DNA from: Verticillium longisporum
Taxonomy: Eukaryota > Ascomycota > Sordariomycetes > Glomerellales > Plectosphaerellaceae
Reading direction: 5' to 3'
Length of the DNA stretch: 64,000 bases
NCBI GenBank assembly: GCA_019188255.1
Contig: JAETXT010000003.1
Span: 372,001-436,000, forward strand
Part shown: positions 20,152 to 31,112 of the stretch, one piece after another
Layout: every line of letters starts with the position of its first letter
Numbering within the stretch: position 1 is the first letter of the stretch
Program-made: the position numbers and the translations under genes
Notes under the pieces: generated by a model
Databases searched by the model: none
What the model was told of the DNA's origin: nothing
What the model saw: only the letters and a program-made list of their open reading frames with translations

Positions 20152-22224
20152 ATGTCTGACTCCATGGATACGGGCACTCTGCGAGCTGCCCTACCCGAAG
20201 GCAGTGCCCAGCACCCTCAGGGCCGTTCCGAGCATGCCGAGAAATGGGCCAACCCGCTCCCGTACGATTACGAGGAGCTTGCTAAGCAGGGCCCCGAGGT
20301 CCCGGTCAATTGGGAGAGCAATGCTCGTGTCTATGAGTTTGACATGGAGCAATTCGGCGACGTGGGACCTGAATTTCCCGAGCTCGAATTGCAACTCTTC
20401 GGCCCGCCCGCCGAGCGTGGTCTCAACAATACTGGAATCTCGTATGATCGGTACGCACGAAGATGCTCTCATGTTACTTGCTGCTCTTACTAACAAACTC
20501 CAGAATCACCGAGATCGAGGTCCAGCAGCGCGGCGATGTGCGAATCGAGCCCATCAAAGACTTTGCCAGCGCAGGCTTGCATCCTACCATGCTCAAAAAC
20601 GTCGAGATGTCGGGATACCGCGTTCCTACTCCCATTCAGCAGTACACCTTAGCTGCTGTTCGCAAAGGCTTGGATATTGTGGCCATCGCCCAAACTGGTC
20701 GGTGGCTTTGTCCGTGACCCTCCTCTGCTCACAATACTAACATCTCGATCAGGTTCTGGCAAAACTGCAGCCTATCTCGTTCCCGTCTTGGACAAGCTGA
20801 TGGGCAAAGCCAAAAAGTTGGCGGCTCCTCGACCAAACCCAGCATCCTTTGTACCCGGCGTTTCGCAGCCCGTTCGTGCCGAGCCACTTGTCATCGTCGT
20901 ATGCCCGGCACGTGAGCTGGCGGTCCAAATCTTCAACGAAGCTCGTAAGTTTTGTTACCGTACCATGCTTCGCCCTTGCGTCGCCTACGGCGGAGGCCCA
21001 ATTCGCGACCAGATTGAGCAGCTCGGCAAGGGTTGTGACATTCTCATCGCCACTCCTGGCCGTCTCTGCGACTTCATCGACCGCCCTCATGTGCTCACGC
21101 TTCGTCGGGTACGGTACATGATCATTGATGAGGCCGACGAGATGCTTCACGATGACTGGGGCCAAGACCTGAACACCATCATGTCTGGTGGCGGTACGTG
21201 ACCTTCTTCGCAGTGGTTGAAGCTTTACTGATTTGAAACTCATCTTTCCAGAGCAGGAAGAGGGCAACGTCAAATATCTCCTCTTTTCTGCTACTTTCCC
21301 AAAGGACCTTCGGGACCTTGCTCGCAGCCACCTGGCTGCGTCGCACAGCCAGATTAACGTGGGTCGCATTGGAAGCACCCATGGAAACATCTTGCAGCGG
21401 GTTGTGGAGGTCCTCCCCGAGACCAAGAGAACAGTTCTCAAGGAGGTCATTGAAGCTCTGGATCCCTGCCGTACGATCATTTTTGTCAACTCAAAGCGAG
21501 TTGCCGATGAGCTTGACGACTTTCTGTTCAACTCAGGCTACCCGTGCACTTCCATGCACTCTGATCGCACCCAGCTCGAACGTGAGGGCGCCATGCGTGC
21601 GTTCCGCGCCGGAACCTCGCCCATTCTCGTTGCAACTGGTGTCATGGCCCGCGGCATTGATGTACGCAACGTCAACCACGTTATCAATTACGATCTTCCC
21701 TCTGTCGATCATGGTGGAATCGAGGAGTATGTCCACCGAATTGGTATGTCTAGATATCCGATCGATTGCCTTGCGCTTGCTAACCACCGCCCGTGCTCAC
21801 AGGTCGCACTGGCCGCATTGGTCACAGGGGCATTGCCACGTCTCTCTACGGCGCTGATCGAGATGATGGCATTGGCAGCGTGCTTGTACGAACTCTCCTC
21901 GAGACCGACCAGGAGGTTCCCGATTTCCTTCAGGTTTTCATGCCCGAGGGCGATGATCTTGAGAACCTCAAGTGGGAGACCGCCTCCAACGAAGAGGACC
22001 GTCCTGCTGGTGCCGCCGGCCAGGACGGCGAGTCCTTTGAGGAGGGTGGAGGTGATGCCTGGGGCAGTGGCAACGCCGATGGAGATGAGGACAACGGCGG
22101 AACCGCCAAAAGTGATCACGACGACGGCGGTTGGGGCAAGAAGAATGATGATGCTGGCAACAAGGAGTCCGCCGCAGATGGCGGTGATGCTTGGGGCGCT
22201 CCTGCCGCCGCCGCCGCCTGGTAA
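20152..22224 (+). CDS. DEAD-box ATP-dependent RNA helicase, Vasa/Ded1-like
   Basis: 615 aa in five exons: 20152-20450, 20504-20697, 20753-21193, 21252-21743, 21803-22224. The introns are 53-59 nt and have CTAAC/CTGAT-type branches. All superfamily-2 motifs are present in order: Q motif PTPIQQ, I AQTGSGKT (split by intron 2, near residue 164), Ia PARELA, GG, Ib TPGR, II DEAD (near 291), III SAT (near 324), IV IIFVNS, V ARGID, VI HRIGRTGR (split by intron 4, near 474). It would unwind short RNA duplexes or remodel RNPs using ATP. The core order and the acidic, Trp-ended tail (AWGSG, GWGKK, AWGAP, final W) resemble the Vasa/Ded1/DDX3 group; I cannot choose the orthologue. Convergent with the aldehyde dehydrogenase gene. 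Confidence 0.9.
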
Positions 22225-22758
22225 GGGGGTCATGATGCTTCTGGAGTCCAGCTTGGGTCCTCCAGAGGACGTTGTTGCCCAGTCCACCTTCCACTACCTA
22301 GGGGAAATGTCGTGGATGATATGAGGTGATCGAACGGAGTGTCTAAGCAGAAGACTCTGCAAGATAGAGACTCGAATGAAATAAGACTCGAATGCCTGAT
22401 AGAGGCGCCTGGTGATACGCTTGATAAGTGATAGATATGCTCGACTGTAGGGTGACTTGGTGCGTCACCCGCTGGTTGGTCGGCCAAGTCTGCATGGACA
22501 GTCGACCAGTGTTTTTTCCCATGATACAAAGCCGAGTCACATGCTCGATGGGCGCGTTTGCACCAAAGCTGACGGACCAGGCAGGCATCGCAAGCAAACC
22601 AAGAGACGGATTGATCATCTCGCCCAGTCATCTATTATCAAAGGCCCACAGGCCAGGTATCTATACGTCTCATTGTTCATTCATACAGCAGAAAGGCACA
22701 AGCGGACCCTCTGCGTCACGACACCAGGGCCATCGGCCGAGGAGCAACCTCCACAGGC
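22225..22758. other. Convergent intergenic region
   Basis: 534 nt between the stop codons of the helicase (+) and aldehyde dehydrogenase (-) genes. It presumably holds both 3' UTRs; no feature seen. Confidence 0.5.
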
Positions 22759-24745
22759 TCAAGCATTCCGGGCCATTCCCCAGAGACCACTTCCCTTGCG
22801 GCCCAGGGACAGCCCGTAGCCGAGGTCGACGATGCCTCGTGTGAACCGCCAAGTCCTTTCCTGGTCGGCCACGGGGTAGCGCACGGGCGGGGGAATGGAG
22901 GTGCGGATGCCGAGCGAGCCGATGCGGTCCCGACAGATGCTCTTCGCGTTGCAGAGGCCGCGCAGGCCCTCCTCGCCGGCGAAGCGACCGTAGCCAGACC
23001 CGCCGACGCCGCCAAAGGGGAGCTGGACGGCGTAGTAGACGGCAAAGTCGTTGACGGCGACCATTCCCGTGTGCAGGCCGTCGACGACGGCGAGCAAGAC
23101 GGGGTCGGCGTCGGAACCGAAAACAGAGGCGCCGAGGCCAAAGTGCGCAGCGTTGGAGACGGCGAGCACGGAGGGCGCCGTCGAGGCAGGGGCGCGCATG
23201 AGGGTCATGATGGGGCCGAAGCACTCCTCGTTAGCGACGGCCATGGACGGAGTAACGTCAGCGAGGAGAGTGGGCATGAAGTAATGCCCCTTGGGATGAT
23301 CCGGATGGGCGTGGCGCTGGCCACCGGCGAGGAGGCGGGCACCGTCCTTGACGGCTGCTTCGACAAGAGACTCGAGTCGGTCGAACGAGGCATCGGAGAC
23401 CATGTCGCCGACGTCTGCGGTGGGACCAAGCCTCAGGGAGCGCACGCGGGGCTCGAGGGCCTCGACCAGCTGGTCATAAACCTGAGGAGTTGCGATGATA
23501 CGCTCGATGCCGATACAGTTTTGCCCTGAGGCCTGGAAAGTCCCGCGCAGCAGAATCTCGACGATGCGCGCAAGGTCGCCCGCCGCTGAGTCGAGAATGA
23601 TGGCGGCGTCCTTGCCGCCGAGCTCCGCCACAAGGGGCGTGAGCGATCTGGCGGCTGAAGCGGCCACCTTGTGACAGACGGGCTTGGAGCCGATGAAGGT
23701 CAAGTGGGCGATGCGCGGGTGGGACGTGATATGCGATGCCGTCTGCGGCCAGCACGCTACGGTCTGGATCAGGCCGGGGTCGTGGCCGTGGACGACGAGG
23801 GCACCTCGCGCGATGGATGTGAAATACTGCGAGCTCCAGGCTGTGTGCTCCGAAACCTTGACGAGCACGCCGTTGCCGGCAAAGATGGACGAAATGATAG
23901 GACCCATCAGGTTGTGGAAGGGGTAGTTCCAGCTGACAAGGGCGGCGACGACACCGAGCGGCTCATATCGCACTTCGTTCTTCTTGTAAGCCATGAGGAA
24001 GTTGGTTGGCCGGCGGCTGGGCTGCAATGCCTTTTCGCCATGTTTCAGGGTCCACATGAGCTTTTCGGCTGTGACGAGGATCTCCCCCATCTGGGCGTCG
24101 ACCATGGTCTTGCCCGAGTCGAGGCACGCGGCGCGGCAGATAGCCTCCTGATTGTCGAGGATGTGCTGAAGCATGGTTCGCAGGACGTTGCGCCGTGCGT
24201 GGAACGAGGTGGCGCGCCACTTTGCCTGAGCAGTGTGAGCGGCATCGAGGGCGCGGTCGATCGAGTCGGGTGTCGAGGGGTTGATGAGGCCGAGGAACTG
24301 TCCCGTCGCGGGGGCGTAGCACTGGATCGCGGAGGAGCCGGGCAGCTGGCCACACGAGATATCAGCCCAAGTGTTCGCTCAACAGGATGACCGGCCCGCC
24401 AGCCAGTCATTCAGGGAGTTGTGAGAGCACGCGCACCTTGATGTTTGTCACTTCGACCGTGGAGTAGTCGGCAGGCGTCTTTGGTGGGGGGACAGTGTAC
24501 TTCTTGGTCCTCTCCTCCTCGCTGATCCTAGCTTCGCGAATGGCCCAGAGGCTGAGCACGATGGCCATGGCGGCTACTGCAACCTTGACAGCTGTGAAGC
24601 TTCGCGATCCGTCAGTGCCAATCCCAATGCAAAAGGGCGAACAGGGGCGTACTACTTACGGTATCGCTTGGAGCCATGAAGCCAACTGGGACTTGGCTTG
24701 CTCCCACCATAGCTCCGCGAGCTCCAACCTCAGGACGGTTTCCAT
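22759..24745 (-). CDS. MSC7: Msc7-type membrane aldehyde dehydrogenase
   Basis: 611 aa in three exons: 24745-24660, 24599-24437 and 24345-22759. Introns are 60 nt (GTAAGT, CACTGAC branch, AAG acceptor) and 91 nt (GTGCGC, GCTGAT branch, CCAG). After a short N-terminal helix comes a membrane segment (VKVAVAAMAIVLSLWAI), then the NAD(P)+-dependent aldehyde dehydrogenase fold: SWNYPFHNLMGP, GNGVLVKVSE, LTFIGS, general base in ELGGK (near residue 324), catalytic Cys in GQNC (near 359), EECFGP, PFGGVGGSGYGR. The N-terminal anchor and C-terminal extension match the fungal Msc7 subfamily (644 aa in yeast), linked genetically to meiotic recombination but biochemically little known. The substrate is unknown. 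A caller beginning at the ATG at 24174 would lose 140 residues. Confidence 0.85.
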
Positions 24746-25731
24746 GTCATCCAGCAGGCCAATTGATCGAGCCGAAGTTCGTTAAGCTGCCAGGTGGAAA
24801 ATGCAGTTGCAGAAGCGGAGGCAGAAGTCACAACGGCACAGGTGCATTGCGAAAAGGCCGTAGGTGCCGTCTGGTGGTGGCATGTTCCGAGGTGGAAGTC
24901 AGAAGGGCACCAGCGAGTGAGCGTGCCTGCCGAGAGCAGACCTGGGTTACATAAGTCAGTGCCGTACCCACTCACGATAAGTACCTCGCGCTCACGCGAC
25001 TGCATCACTTCACTTCACACATGTTCACACATTGACAACTCTCGGAAATTTGTAGACTTCACTCTGCTTCTCCTCCGGTATATTTCAAGGCAGCCCTCCT
25101 CTAGGGGAAAACCCTGCCAACAATAAATAACCGCGCTCTCTCTGTTGACCTTGCTCGTGCAAGGGTTGCCGGCTGATGCCCGCAGATGAGAAAGCCTTGG
25201 TAATTAGGAGAAGCTTCTATTCAGCACGTCGTCTTTTTCTTCCACTCATCCACCTGTCGGAGGTATCTAAGATCCCCAAGGAAAACTCGTAGACAAATGC
25301 AAGCGCCCTCACAGCCTTTCTTCCTGCCCCGCTGCCCGTGGACACGCCCAATCCGGAACGCCCTTTACGAGAGAAGCAGAAGAACAAAAACAAGAACACG
25401 AGGCAAAGTGCGCAAAGAAGAAAATCGAGTCAAGTGAGTCGAGGCAGGAAGAGCAGTGTCGCTGTGATGCGAGCGCGGTGATGTCGTCGGTCGCTCATGC
25501 AAATCGTGATGCATTGGGAGGTATCAACCAAAAGCAGAGGCTAAAGAGAGGTCGGCGCGCCGAATGTTGTGATGGTGGTGATGCGGGTGTGTTGTGTCTG
25601 TGTTGTTGTGGATCGATGGAACAAGGAGAAAGACAGGGCGTCGTGTGTACGCAGGAGTATGGTACAGGAAGGGGAGTGAACAGCGAACAGAAAAGAGTCG
25701 CGATCCTCACCAGGCGAGCAGTCTGACTGAC
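24746..25731. other. Intergenic region between tandem minus-strand genes
   Basis: Promoter of the aldehyde dehydrogenase gene (near 24750-25130) and 3' flank of the flippase gene. No further gene can be supported. Confidence 0.45.
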
Positions 25732-28700
25732 TTATTGATTGGCGCTCTTAGACATGGACAGCCCGCGGAAGCGTCGGTGGAAGAGGTGACCGGCAGACTG
25801 GCTCGACTCGATTCGTGACAGCCGTGCAGCCGACGTGAAATCGCTGCTTGCCTCGAAGCTGGGCCGGACGCGGTCCATCGATGCCCGGATTCGATCGTAG
25901 GATGGGCGAGCTCGGTCGAAAGAAGGCCGAATCGGAGGCGCCAAGTCCAACGACATTCGGTGCCCCGTGTAGTTCGTGCCATCGCTACCGTTCTGGCTTC
26001 GTGGGTTGTGGGTCGTACGCGTCGCAACTGAGGGGGATAGATTGGTCTTCTGTCTTCGTCGACGCTGGCATAGTGCATGTGCTTACCCTTTGGCTCGCTG
26101 TCAGACGACGTCGACGCTCGGGCGCTCGACCGTCCGGCCGTTGTGGCATCGACCTCCTTATCCAGCGGTGCCTGGCTGAGGTGCGCGAACTTGCCCTGTC
26201 GTTCCTGCTCGCGGATAATGTCGACGTCGTAGGGGAAGTACACCTTCTGCAGTGCCTTGATCGCGAACCGGGGAAAGAGGCAGACGACGGGCACGATGAA
26301 CAAGACGGCCCAGAACGAGGCCTGGCTGTAGATCTGCGCGCCGGCGCCGTAAAAGGCACCTGAAGAGGTCTGCGCCGTGAAGATACCCGTCGTCAGGAAG
26401 ATCATGGCGTCGCTGATGACGACGCACAGCACGATGAACCAATCCCACCGGTATGTGTTGATCAAAATGTACATGTTGATTGTGAGGACGATGGGGTGAG
26501 CGATGTAGGCGCCCAGTCTCGTGCGGTCTTCGATATTCTGACCATTAAAGGTGACGAAGCTCGTTGATACCACAGTCAGGTAAGGAATCCAGAAAGCCAT
26601 GACAGATTGGTAGATGCCGTCCACCATGTAGAGCCTGCGTCACTGTTAGTCTTGCATGCCCCATGGGTCATAAATACCTGTAGCACATACCAGAACTTGG
26701 TCTGAGTCCACTCCCGTCGCTCGATGCCACGACGGTATAGCTCAGGCACTGCCAAGGAGACCTTGTCAGAGACATCTTGATCGAGGACACCCATGATGGC
26801 GACAGGGACCGAGGTGTAAAACAGGTTGAAGAAGAGGATGTAGGTGTAGTCGAAGATGTATGTGATATCAAAGTCGCAGTAAATTTGATACCAGAACAGA
26901 GCAAATGTCCAGATGACGTTCTTGTAGAAGAAGTTGGAAATCGACTCGGCCAGTCGACGGTAGGACCATCTGCCGTGTACCAGAACCAGTCGCTGGAGGA
27001 AACGGAACTGTGCGATGGCGTAGTCGGAAGACATGACGGCCTGCCGACCCTCTACACCGGCAATTCCGACACCGACGTCTGCCTCCTGGATCATGGCTAC
27101 ATCGTTCGCGCCGTCACCGATGGACAGGGTCATGACATCGAAACCATTCTTGACAAGTGACACGACAGCGGCTTTTTGGGCGGGGCTGACACGACAGCAC
27201 AAGACCGACTTGCACTGCTTGCACAGGAGGAGAAACTTCTGCTTCAGTGACTCGTGCAGTACCCATTTGAGCGTGAAGCCGTCGATGACGAGACCGTGAG
27301 TAGCGTCGGGAGGTTCATGGTTGTCCCTGGCCTTGACCAGTTCCTCATCGCTGCCGGTCATGCCGAATGTCTGCAGATGCGTGTCCAACAATTCATCGAC
27401 TCGAGTGAGGAACACATCATCAGGAGTATCCCCTGTCTCGTCCTCATCAATCTTCAGGTGGATCAACTCCATGTCGTTGTTCAGCAGGTTGCACGAGAAA
27501 CCAATGTTGATGGCCGTCTCGACCTTGTCACCAGTAAGAACCCAGAGCTTGATGCCTGCCTGGCCGAGCAGGGCGATGGTGTCAGGGACGCCGTCTTGGA
27601 GTCGGTCCTCGATAGCAGTGCCTCCGAGGAGGGTGAGGTCCTGCTCGAGACGGTCCGCGACCGCCTCCAACTTCTCCTCTCGGTCATCAAGCGCAGCAGC
27701 TGCGGCGTTGTGTTCCTCAAGCCAGGCACTGTACTGGTCCTCGCTGAGCTCTCTTTGCGCAATGCACAAGGTCCGCAGTCCCTCCCGAGCAAACATCTCG
27801 AGATGCTCGCCCGTGGATCTCCTGAGTTCGGTCTGCTCTCCGCGCCTGAGGCGGGAGTAAATAACGCTATCGGCACCCTTGCAAATCAGGAGAATGCGGC
27901 CGTCAGGCATGCGAAGGATGATGCTCATCCTCTTGCGGCTCGAGTTGAACTCAATCGTGTTCATGATCGGGTAGTGGCGCTCCTCGCCCATAACATTGAG
28001 GTTGACACCCTCGGCTGAGGTGCCGAGCACCGTAAAACCCATATCTCTCGCCGTGGCGACCAACGCAGCTTCATCGGGGGACTGCGCCTTGAAAACAATC
28101 TTTGGAGGGTCGCTGGGTGGTCGCTCTGCAATGACAGTATGGCAAAGAGCCAAACAAAGCATGAAGTGTTCGTTGGCGGCCTGCTGCTCGGGTCCAGACT
28201 CGCCAGCCAGGTCGGCTACAAAGTCAGGCGCGATAAAGGTCAGATCCTCGTCGTGCAGGTACGGGTTATCGTGGATCCTGCGGAGACCCTCAAGAGACCG
28301 TACTTTGCCCGCTGCAATTTCGGCCCTTGCCCTCTCGCCTTCCTTCTCGATATCGATGCCCATCCTCTTCTGCATGCCGGCTTGCGCTTCGGTGTACGCC
28401 TCGCCGTACGGCTGACCGTTGATTGTGGCCTTCTTGAATTCCATGACGTTCTGCGTCAGGGTGCCGGTCTTGTCGGAGAAAATATACTCAATTTGACCCA
28501 GGTCGTCTGAGATGTTCCAGGACTTGGGGATGCACGGCTGATCGAGTGGGGCGTAGTACATCTCAACGTCGCTGTAGATGAAGATGGCCTGCAGCAGACG
28601 CACAATTTCCAGTGTGATGTAGAGAGAGATGGGGACCAAGTTCTGGAAGAAAATCATGGCGGCCCAGAAAGTGATGAATCCGGTCATTGGAGCGGAACCT

Positions 28701-30430
28701 CCTATGGATCCAAAGTTGAAGAATGACAGTGATCGATCGGTCCTAGCCCACGATGTACCGTTGACTATGGCGGCCGTAAGACACATGACTACCAGGATGC
28801 CAAAGTTCCAAATGACGTTGTAGTTGAGCTCGCGTGCTATGCGAGCACGCTTGCTAGGCGTGATACCCGAGTTGATCATGATCTTGGTGTCGTGCCCGGT
28901 AAACATGACAATACCAAGAGCCCAATCGGTGTTTCTGAGGTTGCAGCCACGAAGGAGCATGTTGTCGATGGTGATGGGTTCAACCATGTTGTGGGGTTCC
29001 GAGTCGAAACCGTCAAACTTCTGTTGCCAGTTGATGGCGCCGTTGTACTTGTACAAGTTGGCCTGAGGCGCTTCACTGTCCATCCAGAACTGCGCTCGCT
29101 CGGCATCCCTGGCGTGCTTCATAGAGCGAGTGCATCGCAGAGCCGAACGGAACTTGAGGTTCGTCTCACCATCCAAGTTCTTCGTCTCGACATAGCACGC
29201 ACCCTCCGGGTCGGAAGTCGCCAGGATGACAATGTCGGCGGGGATTTCGTCGTCGTTGTAGATTCGCACGTAATCGCCGACTCTGAGATCTTTCCAGGCA
29301 TCCCGGTGGAAACGAGCACTGCCCTTGACTGGCAGCTCTCGGTTGATGACGTCGCCTTTGAGCTGTTTCTGTTGGTGCGCGCGCCTCTCGTCGTGCTCGT
29401 TGGGTAGTTCGAGGTTCTGGCGGGGCATCGGGGAAGGCACGGGGGTCATCTGAATGTCTTCGTCACGCGTCGACATGAACGACTGGCGCTGTGTCTCGAT
29501 CGAGCGGCGAGGCATCTCGGCCTCCTGGCGAGCAAGGCGCTGCTTCTCGCGGTCCTCTCGGGCCTTCTTGGACCATATCGCTTGCATCGCGTGCCACAAG
29601 GAGCCGAAAAATGCCGAGTTGGCCTTTTTGAATTTCCTCCAAGCGGACACATTGTCTTCTTGCACGTTGGCATTGTTGAAGCCTCGCAGGCGGTGAACGG
29701 GTGCATTGTTGAGCTCATTGTCGAGGTTGGATCGACGATAGTCTTCAATGGCGTCCTTGATGGCAGTAATGGCGATGATAGCGATGAGAGGGACCGAATT
29801 GAGTCCAGGGTTGTAACCGCCAAAGATGGGAAAGAACTAGAGCGCACAAATTTGTTGGTGATTATGATCGACGAGGGTGGAGACGGTGACAGGAGGATGG
29901 GTGCAACTTACGACAAGGACGACAACGAAGAGGAAGAAAATGTTAGCAATGTTGTGGAATTGAAACCACAAGTTTTTCGGCACGAATGACATGGGCGTGT
30001 ACTTCGCGGTCCTAATCTTATTCCTGGCGTATTGCTGAATTGGCGCACCGTCCTCATCGACCATTTCACGAGGGAGGTCGAGGTTGAAGTAGAGTTTCCT
30101 GCCTGCGCTGTGTTCTTCGGCCTCGCTCCCTTGACTTTCGGCATTGACGTTGTTGGGGTCGCCGGAGAGGCGGTTCTTCTCATTGCCATTGTGCCTCTTG
30201 TTGGCGCGACCGAGGATTGACAACCTCTTGTTGCTGCTACTCTTGAGTGTCATCTTGCGGGTGGGCCATCGTGATCGCTGCGTCTTCGCATCCGCTGGGC
30301 CCGGCTGGTTCGGATCGCTCGAATCTGGGGCGTCGTTGGAGCCCGACGTTTGTCCAGCACCTGCACCTGCCCCTTCTGTAGGCGGAGGTGCGAGAAAGCC
30401 GGGGTTCGGGTTTGTTGACGCGGAAGACAT
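25732..30430 (-). CDS. DNF1: Dnf1/DnfA-type phospholipid flippase (P4-ATPase)
   Basis: 1502 aa in four exons: 30430-29912, 29836-26691, 26634-26087, 26027-25732. The introns are 75, 56 and 59 nt; phases match at all junctions. It flips aminophospholipids or phosphatidylcholine to the cytosolic leaflet at the plasma membrane and endosomes, normally with a Cdc50/Lem3 partner that is not in this window. Seen: an N-terminal Ser/Pro tail; RTAKYTPMSFVPKNLW before TM1; DGETNLK; IPISLY-like region as VPISLYITLEIVRL; phosphorylation site DKTGTLT (near residue 628); KAQSPDEAALV; TGDKVETAINI; GDGANDVAMIQEADVG (near 1078); the C-terminal membrane domain and a Ser/Arg-rich tail (RPSFDRARPSYDRIRASMDR). The last intron is easily missed: read-through gives a false C-terminus. 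Confidence 0.93.
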
Positions 30431-31071
30431 GATTATAGATGTGCGGTGGTTGTGCGGGCGAGAAGCCCGGTAGACCCGGAGTTGTCCGCCAGGCTGACCT
30501 GCGGTGGTCGCCAAACAGTCCCCGTGTGGGAAAAGACAAAGATGAACGTTATCGGGATGCCAGGATGGATAGTGTCGGAGGGTCGGTCGGGTGAGTGTAC
30601 GACTGTTGTAAAGGGGCTGCGTGAGAGGGAGGTCTTTTGTCGAGACCTCAGAAAGAATGGAGCTGTTTGTTGTCTTCTGTTCCCTGTTGCCTCAGGGGGG
30701 GGGTGTTCACAGCGGCGAAAGCAACGACGGAGGACGAGCCAGCGACCGTGAAGGGGAGACGCGAATTCGTTTGTCTTGGTCTCGTCGCGGCTGTTGACGT
30801 TCAGTGAAGTGCCCGGCGTCAAGGGTAAAGGTGCAGAAGGAGGGGAGGGAGGGGGAAGGGTAACGGCAACGAACAGACGTGAAGGAGGGAAGGAACTATT
30901 TTGGCTGAAGGGGCGGCGCGGGAACTCGAAGTGGATGACCGACTACTGTAGGCTGGCTGGGCTAGGATTGGGATGAGTGATGGGTGGTATGGGTCTCTTT
31001 CTCTCTCACTGTGTACTTTGGTAAGGTAGGGGCATGGGATGGACGGGATTGACGGGCAGCGCGGAGCAGGT

Positions 31072-31112
<41 letters not shown>

